Shown piece after piece: positions 52,850 to 61,770 of a stretch of 64,000 bases of DNA. Source of the DNA: Treponema brennaborense (GTDB taxonomy: Bacteria; Spirochaetota; Spirochaetia; Treponematales; Treponemataceae); NCBI GenBank assembly GCA_023666275.1, contig JAMPCJ010000010.1, positions 25,798 to 89,797 of the forward strand, given 5' to 3'. A program made the position numbers and the translations under genes. The notes below the pieces were generated by a model. It did not search any database and was not told where the DNA came from. It saw only the letters and a list, made by a program, of their open reading frames with translations. How positions within the stretch are numbered: the stretch's first letter is position 1; each line of letters opens with the position of its first letter.

Positions 52850-54169
52850 ATGAAATACGCAGACATTACGTTATTGTGCCGCGTAATAGACAACTTCGGC
52901 GACATCGGCACGGCATACCGGCTTGCGCGCGCATTATCGGAACCGAACGATGCGCAAAGCGGAACCGCATTGAAACCGCTGCGGCTCGTGGTTGACAACC
53001 TTTCCGCTTTTGCGCAAATTGCGCCCGGCATACAGACAGATGCGCCGGTTCAGGATTTTTGCGGCTGGAAAATATACCGCTGGGACTGCCCCGCCGAGCA
53101 CGATGCTTCCGACGGCTGCCGTTCCGCGCAAACTCCGCACAAGGAGCAAACGCCGCCTCCCGCACGAAACTGCGCCGCCGAACAAGATTTTATCCGCCGC
53201 CCGCCGCAAGTTATTATAGAATGCTTCGCGTGCGGCAGACCCGAATGGCTTGAAAACATATTATTCGGCAAGAACAATCCGCGCACCGCACATATCATAA
53301 ATCTCGAATATTTAACGGCAGAAGCCTATGCGGAAGAATTTCACAAACTTCCGTCGCTCACGCGCGCCGCCAAAGTAAAAAAAGTAAATTTTATGCCCGG
53401 TTTCACGGAAAAAACGGGCGGACTCATTCTCGATAAATCCTTTATGCGCTGTTTGGAAAACGCGGACGCAAAAACGCCGCGCGCTGCATCACAGCGGAAG
53501 GCGGAAGCGTTCCCCGTAGTTATATTCGGCTACGAACAGGATTTTTCGCCGGTTGCGGCGGCGTTATCCCGTTTCAACACAGCGGCCGCGGAACAAAACA
53601 GCGCAGCCGCAAAAAGCGATTCGGCGTCCGCTGCATGCGGCGATCGAAGTGCAAAATACGAACCCTGCGCGCTGGCTGCCGCGGGGAAAAGCAGCCTTCC
53701 CTTTTTACATGCCTGGGAAGCCGCCGGCAAACCGTTCCCCGTGCAAAAGCTGCCGTTTATGCCGCAGCAGTCCTTTGATGAGCTTTTGTGCCGCGCATCG
53801 TTTCTGTTTATCCGCGGGGAAGACTCGCTTTCGAGAGCGTGCCTCGCGGGCATTCCGTTTGTGTGGCATGCGTATCCGCAAAGCGATGCCTACCAGCTGG
53901 TAAAAGTGCAGGCGCTTTTGAACAGAATGCGGCAATATTTTTCGGCGGAAGATTTTTCCGTGCTCGAAGCGTATTGGCTTTTGTACAACGGCGCGGAACC
54001 GCAAACCGTATTTGCCGGCAAAAACGCCGTACCGCAGGAACAGCTTTTGTTTGAAATTTTCCTGCGCTGCGAATCTTTGAAAGACGGATTTTCGGCATTT
54101 GCCCGCGATTTGCGAAAAAACGGCAATCTTGCGGCGCACCTGCTGACTTTTATAGCGGAAATGATATAA
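52850..54169 (+). CDS. earP: EF-P arginine rhamnosyltransferase
   Basis: 439 residues from ATG 52850 (MKYADITLLCRVIDNFGDIG); an upstream in-frame start adds residues not seen in the family. Asp14 and Asp18 of DNFGDIG and RGEDS at 322-326 are the TDP-rhamnose-site motifs. It transfers rhamnose to Arg32 of EF-P. An Ala-rich low-complexity insert (about residues 240-290, NTAAAEQNSAAAKSDSASA) separates the two lobes. efp follows 54 bases downstream. EarP is best known from beta- and gamma-proteobacteria; its presence here suggests ancient transfer or wider distribution. Confidence 0.93.
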   Translation: MKYADITLLCRVIDNFGDIGTAYRLARALSEPNDAQSGTALKPLRLVVDNLSAFAQIAPGIQTDAPVQDFCGWKIYRWDCPAEHDASDGCRSAQTPHKEQTPPPARNCAAEQDFIRRPPQVIIECFACGRPEWLENILFGKNNPRTAHIINLEYLTAEAYAEEFHKLPSLTRAAKVKKVNFMPGFTEKTGGLILDKSFMRCLENADAKTPRAASQRKAEAFPVVIFGYEQDFSPVAAALSRFNTAAAEQNSAAAKSDSASAACGDRSAKYEPCALAAAGKSSLPFLHAWEAAGKPFPVQKLPFMPQQSFDELLCRASFLFIRGEDSLSRACLAGIPFVWHAYPQSDAYQLVKVQALLNRMRQYFSAEDFSVLEAYWLLYNGAEPQTVFAGKNAVPQEQLLFEIFLRCESLKDGFSAFARDLRKNGNLAAHLLTFIAEMI

Positions 54170-54170
54170 T
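54143..54170 (+). promoter_or_regulatory. Possible efp promoter within the end of earP
   Basis: TATAAT (54165-54170) overlaps the earP stop codon; a weak -35 (CTGACT, 54143-54148) lies 16 bases upstream. It would allow efp to be made at higher level than earP. Confidence 0.45.
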
Positions 54171-54223
54171 ATGAAGCGTATTGAAAAGCGATACAGAATT
54201 TTTTTTAAGGGGTTTTATATACC

Positions 54224-54790
54224 ATGTTAGCAACATCACAATTAAAAGTAGGCACCGCGTTTATGCATGAAAATGCACCGCTGATCGTACAGCGCATGCT
54301 CGGACAAAGATCCGGCCGCGCCGGCGTCGTAACACGGCTGCGGGTAAAAAATATCGTTACCGGACAGACAATGGATCTCGGACTCGATTCAGGCGAAAAA
54401 TTCGATGAAGTGGATCTCGAAGAACATACCATGAAACTGTCATATCTTGACGGCGATACGTACGTATTTATGGATCAGGAAACGTATGAACAATTCGAGC
54501 TTTCAAAAGAAGATTTAGGCGACAACGCCGGATACATCACGCCGGACGACGATGTAAATGTTCAAATTACATTTTACGAAAGCCGCCCCGTCGGCATCAA
54601 ACTGCCGGTAAATGTGGTGCGGACAATCGAATACTGCGAACCGGGCGTAAAAGGCGACACAAGCGGCAAGGCGACAAAACCCGCCACGCTTGACACAGGC
54701 ATTACAATTCAAGTACCGCTGTTCTGCGACACCGGCACAAAAGTCGTTGTCGATACACGCGACGGAACTTTTGTCGAACGCATGAAATAA
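54224..54790 (+). CDS. efp: Elongation factor P (arginine type)
   Basis: 188 residues; relieves ribosome stalling at polyproline. Three beta-barrel domains; the first carries the loop QRSGRAGV with Arg32 at the tip, the residue that EarP rhamnosylates. Lys-type EF-P has KPGK-like sequence there. AAGGGG lies 10 bases before the ATG. Gene order earP-efp matches the known pairing, so the modification system is complete except for TDP-rhamnose synthesis, which is not in the window. Confidence 0.97.
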   Translation: MLATSQLKVGTAFMHENAPLIVQRMLGQRSGRAGVVTRLRVKNIVTGQTMDLGLDSGEKFDEVDLEEHTMKLSYLDGDTYVFMDQETYEQFELSKEDLGDNAGYITPDDDVNVQITFYESRPVGIKLPVNVVRTIEYCEPGVKGDTSGKATKPATLDTGITIQVPLFCDTGTKVVVDTRDGTFVERMK

Positions 54791-54878
54791 GCGGGAAGCC
54801 TTGCTTCCGAAAGTTCGCATTCAGATGCGGGCACGCGTGCGGCAGACAGATTCTGCCGATACGGAATATTATTTTCCG

Positions 54879-56393
54879 TCATTCGAGTATCGTAATTTCG
54901 ACCCGCCTGTTGAGCGCGCGCCCCGCTTCCGTTGTGTTTTCCGCAACAGGATGCCCGCTGCCGAGCCCTGCATACAAAAACCGATCGGCATCAAATCCGC
55001 GGCGGATAAATTCGTCCGCGATTTTTTTTGCCCGCTCGGCGGAAAGTTTTTTCTCTCCTTCGGGTTTTCCGACAGCGGCGGTGTGTCCTTCTATGAGAAA
55101 TTGACCGTCGGGAATTTGCCGAAGCACAGCCGCTATTTCATCCAGGCGCGCGGATTCTCCCGCCAATAATTCCGCGCTGTCCGCACGGAAGCGGAGATCC
55201 CGCACGGAAAGCCGCACGCCGGCAGGAGTTTCTTCGACCACAACGCGGCGGCGGGAATCCGTTTTCGTTTTCGCGGAATCGGCAGCATCGGAAGTTTTGC
55301 CGGCACCGCCGCCGAATGCGGAAGCAACCGCCGCAGCGGATTTTTTTCTGCCGCTTGGACTTGGATCCGCGCGCGAATCAGGCGGATTTTTCGGCGGCAC
55401 GGTTTTCACGGCAGAGGCAACCGCGGGCGGTTTCGGCGGCAGTCTTTCAGCCGCAGAAGCAACTGCGGACGGTTTCGGCTGCGGCAGCTTTTCAGCCGCA
55501 GCATCGCTTTCAACCGTGCCGGCATTCTGCGCTATGCGGTTCAGCGCGGGAATAAGTTTTTTTCGGTCAACCGCCGGCGGAAATTCCGTAAACAGCAGCG
55601 TGGAACCTTTCAATTGTATTTTTTTCCCGCCGGAATACACAAACGTTTCGTCGAGATTATCGCGGATAAGCATTGCCGCGCCGGTGTCTTTGCGCACAAG
55701 AATCTGCGCGTCGTGCGTTCCGCTTGCCGATTCAAGTTCGGGGTCCCCGTTATAATCGCGGTATTGCAGCAAATTGTAGCGCGTTGCCCATTTCGCACTG
55801 ATGCGGTAAACTTCAATCCCTTTATAATTTTCTTCTCCGGCAAACGTGTACTGAACAAGCGGCTTTAATCTGGTAATTTTTCCGTTTCCCGCAGGATCGA
55901 CCGCACGCTCCGATTCCGCCTGCCAGGACATGCCGAGCGACACCTTTTCCGACGGATACACGGGAAAACTGCGGTACTGCGGATAACCGCTGTCGGTTTG
56001 CATCGTCATTTTCCCTTCGGAAGAAATTGCGAACAGCGCGGGAAACATGCCGGAAATCTCCTGAGCGGCGGCTGGTTTTGCGTATGACTTTGTTTGTTCA
56101 AGCACGAAAAAATTGCCGCTGAACCAGGCATCCGCAGCAAGCCGAGCGTTCGCTCCCGCCGGCACCGCCGCGGGATTCACAAACGACCGTACTTCGCGGC
56201 AAAGAAGCCCCGAATACGTTCCGTTGTCATAGCGGCGCAAATCGGAACGTTCCACCATGACATATTTTTCGCCGCCGGAATACGCAATGCTTGTCTGTGC
56301 CGCAAGCGGAAGTGCGCAAAACACGCAGCACACAGCCGCTGCGGAAACAAATCTTTCTATTATAAATAATTTTCTGCCTGCACAAGTCTTCAT
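54879..56393 (-). CDS. OmpA-family protein with Pro/Ala-rich linker
   Basis: 504 residues from ATG 56393, chosen because a signal peptide (FVSAAAVCCVFCALPLAAQ) begins a few residues later; ATG 56465 is an alternative. Residues about 30-280 are a beta-rich domain with no named family. About 285-380 is a Pro/Ala/Lys linker with repeats of the type EKLPQPKPSAVASAAERL. The C-terminal OmpA domain (about 385-504) includes LIEGHTAAVGKPEGEKKLS and AERAKKIADEF, which bind peptidoglycan. It would tether the outer membrane or periplasmic layer to the cell wall. Divergent from rubrerythrin. Confidence 0.85.
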   Translation of the reverse strand: MKTCAGRKLFIIERFVSAAAVCCVFCALPLAAQTSIAYSGGEKYVMVERSDLRRYDNGTYSGLLCREVRSFVNPAAVPAGANARLAADAWFSGNFFVLEQTKSYAKPAAAQEISGMFPALFAISSEGKMTMQTDSGYPQYRSFPVYPSEKVSLGMSWQAESERAVDPAGNGKITRLKPLVQYTFAGEENYKGIEVYRISAKWATRYNLLQYRDYNGDPELESASGTHDAQILVRKDTGAAMLIRDNLDETFVYSGGKKIQLKGSTLLFTEFPPAVDRKKLIPALNRIAQNAGTVESDAAAEKLPQPKPSAVASAAERLPPKPPAVASAVKTVPPKNPPDSRADPSPSGRKKSAAAVASAFGGGAGKTSDAADSAKTKTDSRRRVVVEETPAGVRLSVRDLRFRADSAELLAGESARLDEIAAVLRQIPDGQFLIEGHTAAVGKPEGEKKLSAERAKKIADEFIRRGFDADRFLYAGLGSGHPVAENTTEAGRALNRRVEITILE

Positions 56394-56563
56394 AGTATCC
56401 GTATCGGTTTTTGCCGCCGAAACATCAAGCGTTTTTTTTTGTTTTCCGCATGACTGCCTGCGCATTCGATTCACTTGACATCGATTATGTATTGTAATAA
56501 TTTCATAGTTTGAAATCAGTGTAAAATCCCGAATATACGGGACAAACTCACAGGAGGAACACA

Positions 56564-57106
56564 ATGAAAGCATGGGTATGCAGCGTATGCGGATATGTGC
56601 ACTACGGCGATGAAGCACCGGATTCCTGTCCGCAGTGCAAAGCAGGAAAAGCCGCGTTCAAAGAAAAAGAAGCTTTTTCCGGTTTTGCGGATGAACACAA
56701 AATAGGCATCGCGAAAAATCTTGACACGGAAGTGGTGCAGGGGCTGCGCGATAATTTTAACGGAGAATGTTCCGAAGTCGGCATGTATCTTGCCATGAGC
56801 CGCCAGGCAGACAGAGAAGGTTATCCGGAAATAGCGGAAGCGTTCAAACGCTATGCGCTGGAAGAAGCGGACCATGCCGCGCGTTTCGCGGAGCTGCTCG
56901 GCGACGTCGTATATCCGTCCACACGGAAAAATCTCGAACTGCGCGCCGATGCGGAAGCGGGAGCCTGCGAAGGCAAACTGAAACTCGCAAAGCGGGCAAA
57001 AGAACTGAATTACGATGCCGTTCACGACACCGTACATGAAATGTGCAAAGACGAAGCGCGGCACGGCGCGGGATTCCGCGGACTTTTGGCGCGGTATTTC
57101 GGCTGA
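56564..57106 (+). CDS. Reverse rubrerythrin (rubredoxin domain first)
   Basis: 180 residues; GGAGG 7 bases before ATG. N-terminal rubredoxin iron site Cys6-X2-Cys9 and Cys22-X2-Cys25 ([20 protein letters not shown]), then a ferritin-like four-helix di-iron domain with [22 protein letters not shown] and [12 protein letters not shown]. Such proteins reduce hydrogen peroxide in anaerobes. TTGACA at 56477-56482 upstream with an AT-rich stretch (TGTAATAATTTC) may include promoter and a peroxide-regulator site; this is inference. Confidence 0.94.
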   Translation: MKAWVCSVCGYVHYGDEAPDSCPQCKAGKAAFKEKEAFSGFADEHKIGIAKNLDTEVVQGLRDNFNGECSEVGMYLAMSRQADREGYPEIAEAFKRYALEEADHAARFAELLGDVVYPSTRKNLELRADAEAGACEGKLKLAKRAKELNYDAVHDTVHEMCKDEARHGAGFRGLLARYFG

Positions 57107-57186
57107 CCGATTAAAACAAACTCGCCGCGGCAAAAACGTTCTGCTGCGGCGGGATTACGGCGCCGCGTATCATGCGCCGCCCCGAA

Positions 57187-57212
57187 GCGCGCTGCCGGAA
57201 CCGGCAGCGCGC
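57187..57212. other. Perfect GC-rich stem-loop in the 57107-57504 gap
   Basis: GCGCGCTGCCGG-AA-CCGGCAGCGCGC, 12-bp arms. It lies about 80 bases after rubrerythrin and lacks a T tract, so it is an attenuator-like or REP-like hairpin rather than a standard terminator. The rest of the 398-base gap holds a second hairpin near 57132-57157 and no gene; the last 130 bases are AT-rich and probably contain the promoter of the ankyrin gene. Confidence 0.6.
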
Positions 57213-57504
57213 GTTCTGCTCTCCCCGCCTGTGCGCACAAATAACGCACTGCACACACAGCGCCGCGCGGATTACCGCTTTCGATTCATAAAACAATAAA
57301 CGCAATGCGGTTTTTGCCGCATAAATAAATTCTCAACCGCAATACATTTCAATACGATAATGTAATGAACAAACTTTCGATAAAGAACTTTCTTTGCAAG
57401 CGTGTTCGTTTCTATAAGATTTGCAGGCATGCATTTTTCCGCCGCTGCGGCGAAAAATACGGAATGCTGCCGCCTCATGAATCGTCAGAAGGAGTATTTC
57501 CGAT

Positions 57505-60282
57505 ATGAAAATGTTTTCATCAGTAAAAACAGCAGCCGCTGCGCTTGCGCTGTTTTCGCAATTGACACTGTCATGCGTTTCTGTTCCGCAGGAAAAAACA
57601 ATCCAGCAAATGATTCTGGAAGGACACGGCAACGAAGCAAAAGATCTTTTTGACATAAAAGTCGACATCAACGCCGCCGATTCCGAAGGAAATACGCCGC
57701 TGCACGCCGCTGCGCAAATAAACGATGCCGATTTAATAACGTTCCTTATTTATCGGGGCGCAAACACAGAAGTGCGCAACAACGAAGGCGATACGCCGCT
57801 GCACGTTGCGCTGAAATACAACTGCAAAGACGCCGTTCGGGTTCTTGCCGGAGTAAACGGCAATATTTTTGCGCGCAATGCCGAAAAGCAAACCGTGTTC
57901 GCGCTTGCACTCGAAAAAGGCGCCGATTATTACAATTCCCTTATCACAACAAAAACAGGCGATATGACCGATGAACAGGGACGGACAATTGTTCACTATT
58001 TAGTGGCAGCCGAACATTCCGCCGGCATCGATTTATGCATTCAGCGGAAAATCCCGCTGTCCGTAGCGGATAAAAACGGCATTATGCCCGTGGATCTCGC
58101 ATATCGAAACAGCGGCAGCGTTGCAAGCATACGGATTGCCGCGGCACTGCTCATGGCAAACGCGATACCGTCGCGCGGGACATTCAGTTTTTTCGAAGAC
58201 GCTATAAAAACGCGCAATCCGTCTTTGCGCTTTGAAGACGGACAAACCCCGCTGCACTTTGCGGCAATCATGAAGCAAAAAGGCATCACGGAATATCTGC
58301 TCGAACGCGGCGCATCAACAAAAGCCAAAGACATCCTCGGTTCCACGCCGCTGCACGAAGCCGTGCGCTACGGCGCCAAGGAAATCGTGCGCATTCTGCT
58401 GAAAGCCGGCGCGGATCCCAATTCGCAGGACAGTCTCGGCAAAACGCCGCTTTTGCTCATCGCGCCGCAAGACACGAGAGCGGATATATACAACTTGCTT
58501 CTCGCCGCCGGCGCCAATCCGAACACAAAAGATATGTACGGCGACACGCCGCTGCATATTGCCACGATGAACGGCATGGATCTTGCAATTCTGCAAAAAC
58601 TGAAAGACAGCGGCGCGGATATCAACGAACGCAACAAACGCGGCATAACACCGCTGGCTCTTGCCGTAAATAAAAAGCTCAAGGATCATGTCAATTTTTA
58701 CGCACGATGCGGCGCGGATATTCATGCGGAAGATACCGAAGGCAATACGCCGCTCTCCCGCGTATTCGGTGCAGGCGCAGATAAAACCGACATGGAAATT
58801 CTCAGCATATTGATTGATGAACGCAATATCGCATCCCGCGATTCTTACGGAAACACGCCGCTGCACATCGCCGTTACGCACAACGCAAGCCCGCAGCAGG
58901 TAAAATATTTGCTTCAGTTCCCGTACGACATTGACGCGCGCAACAAAAACGGAGATTCCGCGCTGTATCTCGCGGTAAAAAACGATCGGCGCGCCATAGG
59001 CGAATTGTTCCTTGCGAAAAACGCAGACGTATTTTCCGCCAACACGGAAAACTCCTCCCCGCTCCGCCTTGCGCTGACAGCGGGCGGCGAAACGCAGGAA
59101 TGGCTGCTCACTTCCGAAGTGATAAAAGCAGCCGACGGAATCGGCAACACGCCGCTCCATTACGCAGCCGAATGGCATTTTGACAACGCCGCCGCGCTGC
59201 TGCTTGAAAAAGGCGCCAATCCGAACGCACAAAACGCGAACGGCGAAACACCGCTGTACAACGCCATTGAATCGGACAGCGCATCCACAATCGCTTTGCT
59301 CATCGCAAAAGGTGCAGACAAAAACGCGCGGGATTATTTGGGCAACACGCCGCTCCACGCATGCGTGCGGCAGGACGCGCAAACCGCAGCAAAAGCGCTG
59401 CTGCTTGCCGGCGCCGATATAAACGCCCAGAACCTCGCAGGCAAAACACCGCTTGCCGCCGCGGCACGGCTCGGCCATATCGCCATGACAACGCTGCTTT
59501 TGGACAACGGCGCGGATATAAACGCGGCAGACGCCACGGGCAAAACGGTGCTCATGGATTCCATTCAAAGCGTGAATACCGAAATCGCAACGCTGCTGAT
59601 AAAACGGGGAGCATCTCCGCTTATTCAGGAAATGTACGGACGCAACGCGTATCACGAAGCGGTATCAAGCGGCAATCTCGATTTAATACAACTCGTAAGA
59701 AACGCCGGCGGCAATCCTCTTTCGCGAGATGCGCACGGAGTAACGCCGTTTTCGCTCGCGCTGAACAAAAACAGCGCCATACTCGATGCCGTAACGGGAA
59801 ACAATGTGAATCTTTCCGATTCCGACGGCAACACGCCGCTCCATATTGCCGTGGAATACCGCGCAAGTGCAAACGCGCTCCGCCAGCTTATAAACAAGCA
59901 CTATCCGCTGAACGCACGGAACCGCAACGGCATCACGGCGCTGACAATCGCAGTTCAGACGGGACAGCTGGAACTCACGCGGCTGCTGCTTGAAAACGGC
60001 GCCGATCCGTTTATCCTTGACAACGCCGGCAACTGCGCGGTAACGCTCGGCATAACGGAAAATCCGGAAATACTGCCGGATTTAATCAAAATCGCGGGAA
60101 ACAAAACGGACATGGCAGGAGATACCATTCTGCATTACGCGGCGCGGATTTCGGATGAAGAAATCATAAAAAAACTGCTTGCCATGGGACTGAACCGCGC
60201 AGTGCGCAACATTTCAGGCGAAACGCCGTATGACATAGCCGTCAGGTGGCAGAAAACGGCAACGGCGGAACTGCTTCGATAA
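57505..60282 (+). CDS. Large ankyrin-repeat lipoprotein
   Basis: 925 residues. A signal ending LTLSC (Cys24) marks a lipoprotein; AGGAG lies 10 bases before the ATG. From about residue 60 to the end the protein is made of roughly two dozen ankyrin repeats with the consensus GNTPLHxAA, ILLKxGADPNxxD. Some repeats are degenerate around residues 110-220. Ankyrin arrays bind other proteins; an exported array this long suggests a surface-exposed or periplasmic adhesion or scaffold role, possibly with host proteins, though this is inference. No catalytic domain is present. Repeats differ enough that slippage is unlikely. Confidence 0.9.
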   Translation: MKMFSSVKTAAAALALFSQLTLSCVSVPQEKTIQQMILEGHGNEAKDLFDIKVDINAADSEGNTPLHAAAQINDADLITFLIYRGANTEVRNNEGDTPLHVALKYNCKDAVRVLAGVNGNIFARNAEKQTVFALALEKGADYYNSLITTKTGDMTDEQGRTIVHYLVAAEHSAGIDLCIQRKIPLSVADKNGIMPVDLAYRNSGSVASIRIAAALLMANAIPSRGTFSFFEDAIKTRNPSLRFEDGQTPLHFAAIMKQKGITEYLLERGASTKAKDILGSTPLHEAVRYGAKEIVRILLKAGADPNSQDSLGKTPLLLIAPQDTRADIYNLLLAAGANPNTKDMYGDTPLHIATMNGMDLAILQKLKDSGADINERNKRGITPLALAVNKKLKDHVNFYARCGADIHAEDTEGNTPLSRVFGAGADKTDMEILSILIDERNIASRDSYGNTPLHIAVTHNASPQQVKYLLQFPYDIDARNKNGDSALYLAVKNDRRAIGELFLAKNADVFSANTENSSPLRLALTAGGETQEWLLTSEVIKAADGIGNTPLHYAAEWHFDNAAALLLEKGANPNAQNANGETPLYNAIESDSASTIALLIAKGADKNARDYLGNTPLHACVRQDAQTAAKALLLAGADINAQNLAGKTPLAAAARLGHIAMTTLLLDNGADINAADATGKTVLMDSIQSVNTEIATLLIKRGASPLIQEMYGRNAYHEAVSSGNLDLIQLVRNAGGNPLSRDAHGVTPFSLALNKNSAILDAVTGNNVNLSDSDGNTPLHIAVEYRASANALRQLINKHYPLNARNRNGITALTIAVQTGQLELTRLLLENGADPFILDNAGNCAVTLGITENPEILPDLIKIAGNKTDMAGDTILHYAARISDEEIIKKLLAMGLNRAVRNISGETPYDIAVRWQKTATAELLR

Positions 60283-60451
60283 CTGCCGCCCGCGCCGTCC
60301 ACGCGATTAACGTATGCTGTCCGCGGCGAAAACGCAAAAGCATACGCGCGGCAATTTTCCGCGGGATATGCGGCAAAACCGTATCGTGTATCCCGCGAAA
60401 TTTCCCGTCCCGCGGCAATCCGCAAAAGCATTTTGCGGCACGGCGGCAGCT

Positions 60452-60781
60452 TCAGCGCATGCCGTTTTCTTTGGCAATGCCGAGCATTTTTTTGAACGCA
60501 CTGTTTTCTTTTTTTAATTCTTTGGAGCCGCGCGTTATTTTGCACAAACTCATTTTGAACATACGGGCTATTTCCCGCTGTGTGGTGCCGTTTTCGATTT
60601 CTTTAACAAGCAGCCATCTATTGTTAATATCTTTTAATTCCGCGGATGTAAAAAGGCATTCGAAAAAATCGCGCAGCAAATCTTCATCGGAAACAGAAGC
60701 GATAACTTTTATCAGCTCTTTCAGTCCGTTCAAGTCTGCAAAATCCGCGGCGCCGATTGTCTGATTTTTTTCTTCATTCAT
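60452..60781 (-). CDS. TrpR/YerC-family transcriptional regulator
   Basis: 109 residues, the size of TrpR. The C-terminal half has the TrpR-type helix-turn-helix: GTTQREIARMFKMSLCKITR then GSKELKKENSAFKKML. The SLCKITRGS segment resembles the chlamydial TrpR version more than the E. coli GIATITRGS. It may repress tryptophan-related genes, but no trp gene is in the window. Precedes tatD by 76 bases on the same strand. Confidence 0.87.
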   Translation of the reverse strand: MNEEKNQTIGAADFADLNGLKELIKVIASVSDEDLLRDFFECLFTSAELKDINNRWLLVKEIENGTTQREIARMFKMSLCKITRGSKELKKENSAFKKMLGIAKENGMR

Positions 60782-60857
60782 AAAATCACTATATCACAGC
60801 GGCATGCCGATAGCAATGAATGCGGACGGCAAAAAATGAGGGGAAAACCGCAGCTGC

Positions 60858-61763
60858 CTAACGTCGGCATTCGCTGCCGCAGCAAAACAGCGCCTGCGCA
60901 TTTGCTTTCACAATGCCGGCAAGCGCTTCCGGCGGAATATCCAGCGCCGCGGCGGCAAAACGATACGTATGCTTGATAAGAAGCGGCGTGTTCACGCTTC
61001 CCCGATGCGGAACCGGCGCAAGATACGGCGCATCCGTTTCGAGAAGCAGTCTGTCGCGCGGCACATATCGAATAAGCCGATACATTTCTTCCAGTTTGTT
61101 TTTTTTCGTATATGTAACGGAACCCGAAAAAGAAATATACCAGCCCGAATCCAAAAAAACGCGCGCCGCATCAATGCCGTAAGAAAAACAATGAATAACT
61201 CCACGGTTATATCCGACATTTTTAATGCAGCCGGAAGTCTGCGGAAAAGCATCCCTGCTGTGCACAATAACCGGCAGCGATACATCGCGGGCAAATTCAA
61301 GCTGCAATTCGAACAATTCTTCTTCCGCGCGCAGCATATCACACGGAAAGTCCGCTTCCGTGCGCGCATCTGCGCCGTCTGCATTCCAATGGCGGTCTAT
61401 TCCGCACTCACCGACCGCCAGCAGGCGATCCGCTGTTTTTGCGCGCAGACAGGAAGCGCGGTACGCCTCAACGGAACGACGCAGAGTTTCCATTTGCGCA
61501 TACCGTTCTTCGACAGCATGCGCATCCGGCCATATACCCGCGGAAAAATACAGCGCACGCGAAAGCGCACGGCGCAAACCGTCATCGGGCATCCGGCGGA
61601 TATACGAAGAAAGCCGTTCCGTGCGCGGCGCCAAATCATCGCAGCGCGTGCCTGCGTCAAGCAGAAAAGGAACACCGCCTGAGGCAAGGTTCGAAAACAA
61701 CGCCGCGCAGTCCACGCCGCGCTCTTCAAGGTACGATAAATGACAATGCGTATCGGAAAACAT
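60858..61763 (-). CDS. tatD: TatD-family metal-dependent nuclease
   Basis: 301 residues from ATG 61763 (MFSDTHCHLSYLE); longer frames enter the upstream gene. Metal ligands are in place: THCHL (His5, His7), GECGID, VIVHSRDA, VIHCFS and ETDAPYLAP. TatD proteins are 3'-5' DNA exonucleases involved in DNA repair or fragmentation. It lies 7 bases downstream of the EIIC-EAL gene and is probably co-transcribed. Confidence 0.93.
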   Translation of the reverse strand: MFSDTHCHLSYLEERGVDCAALFSNLASGGVPFLLDAGTRCDDLAPRTERLSSYIRRMPDDGLRRALSRALYFSAGIWPDAHAVEERYAQMETLRRSVEAYRASCLRAKTADRLLAVGECGIDRHWNADGADARTEADFPCDMLRAEEELFELQLEFARDVSLPVIVHSRDAFPQTSGCIKNVGYNRGVIHCFSYGIDAARVFLDSGWYISFSGSVTYTKKNKLEEMYRLIRYVPRDRLLLETDAPYLAPVPHRGSVNTPLLIKHTYRFAAAALDIPPEALAGIVKANAQALFCCGSECRR

Positions 61764-61770
61764 GCTGCCG

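Noticed and set aside
58315..59655. 446-codon minus-strand frame within the ankyrin gene
   Set aside because: It mirrors the repeat codons of the ankyrin gene and has no recognisable protein features beyond that mirrored repetition.
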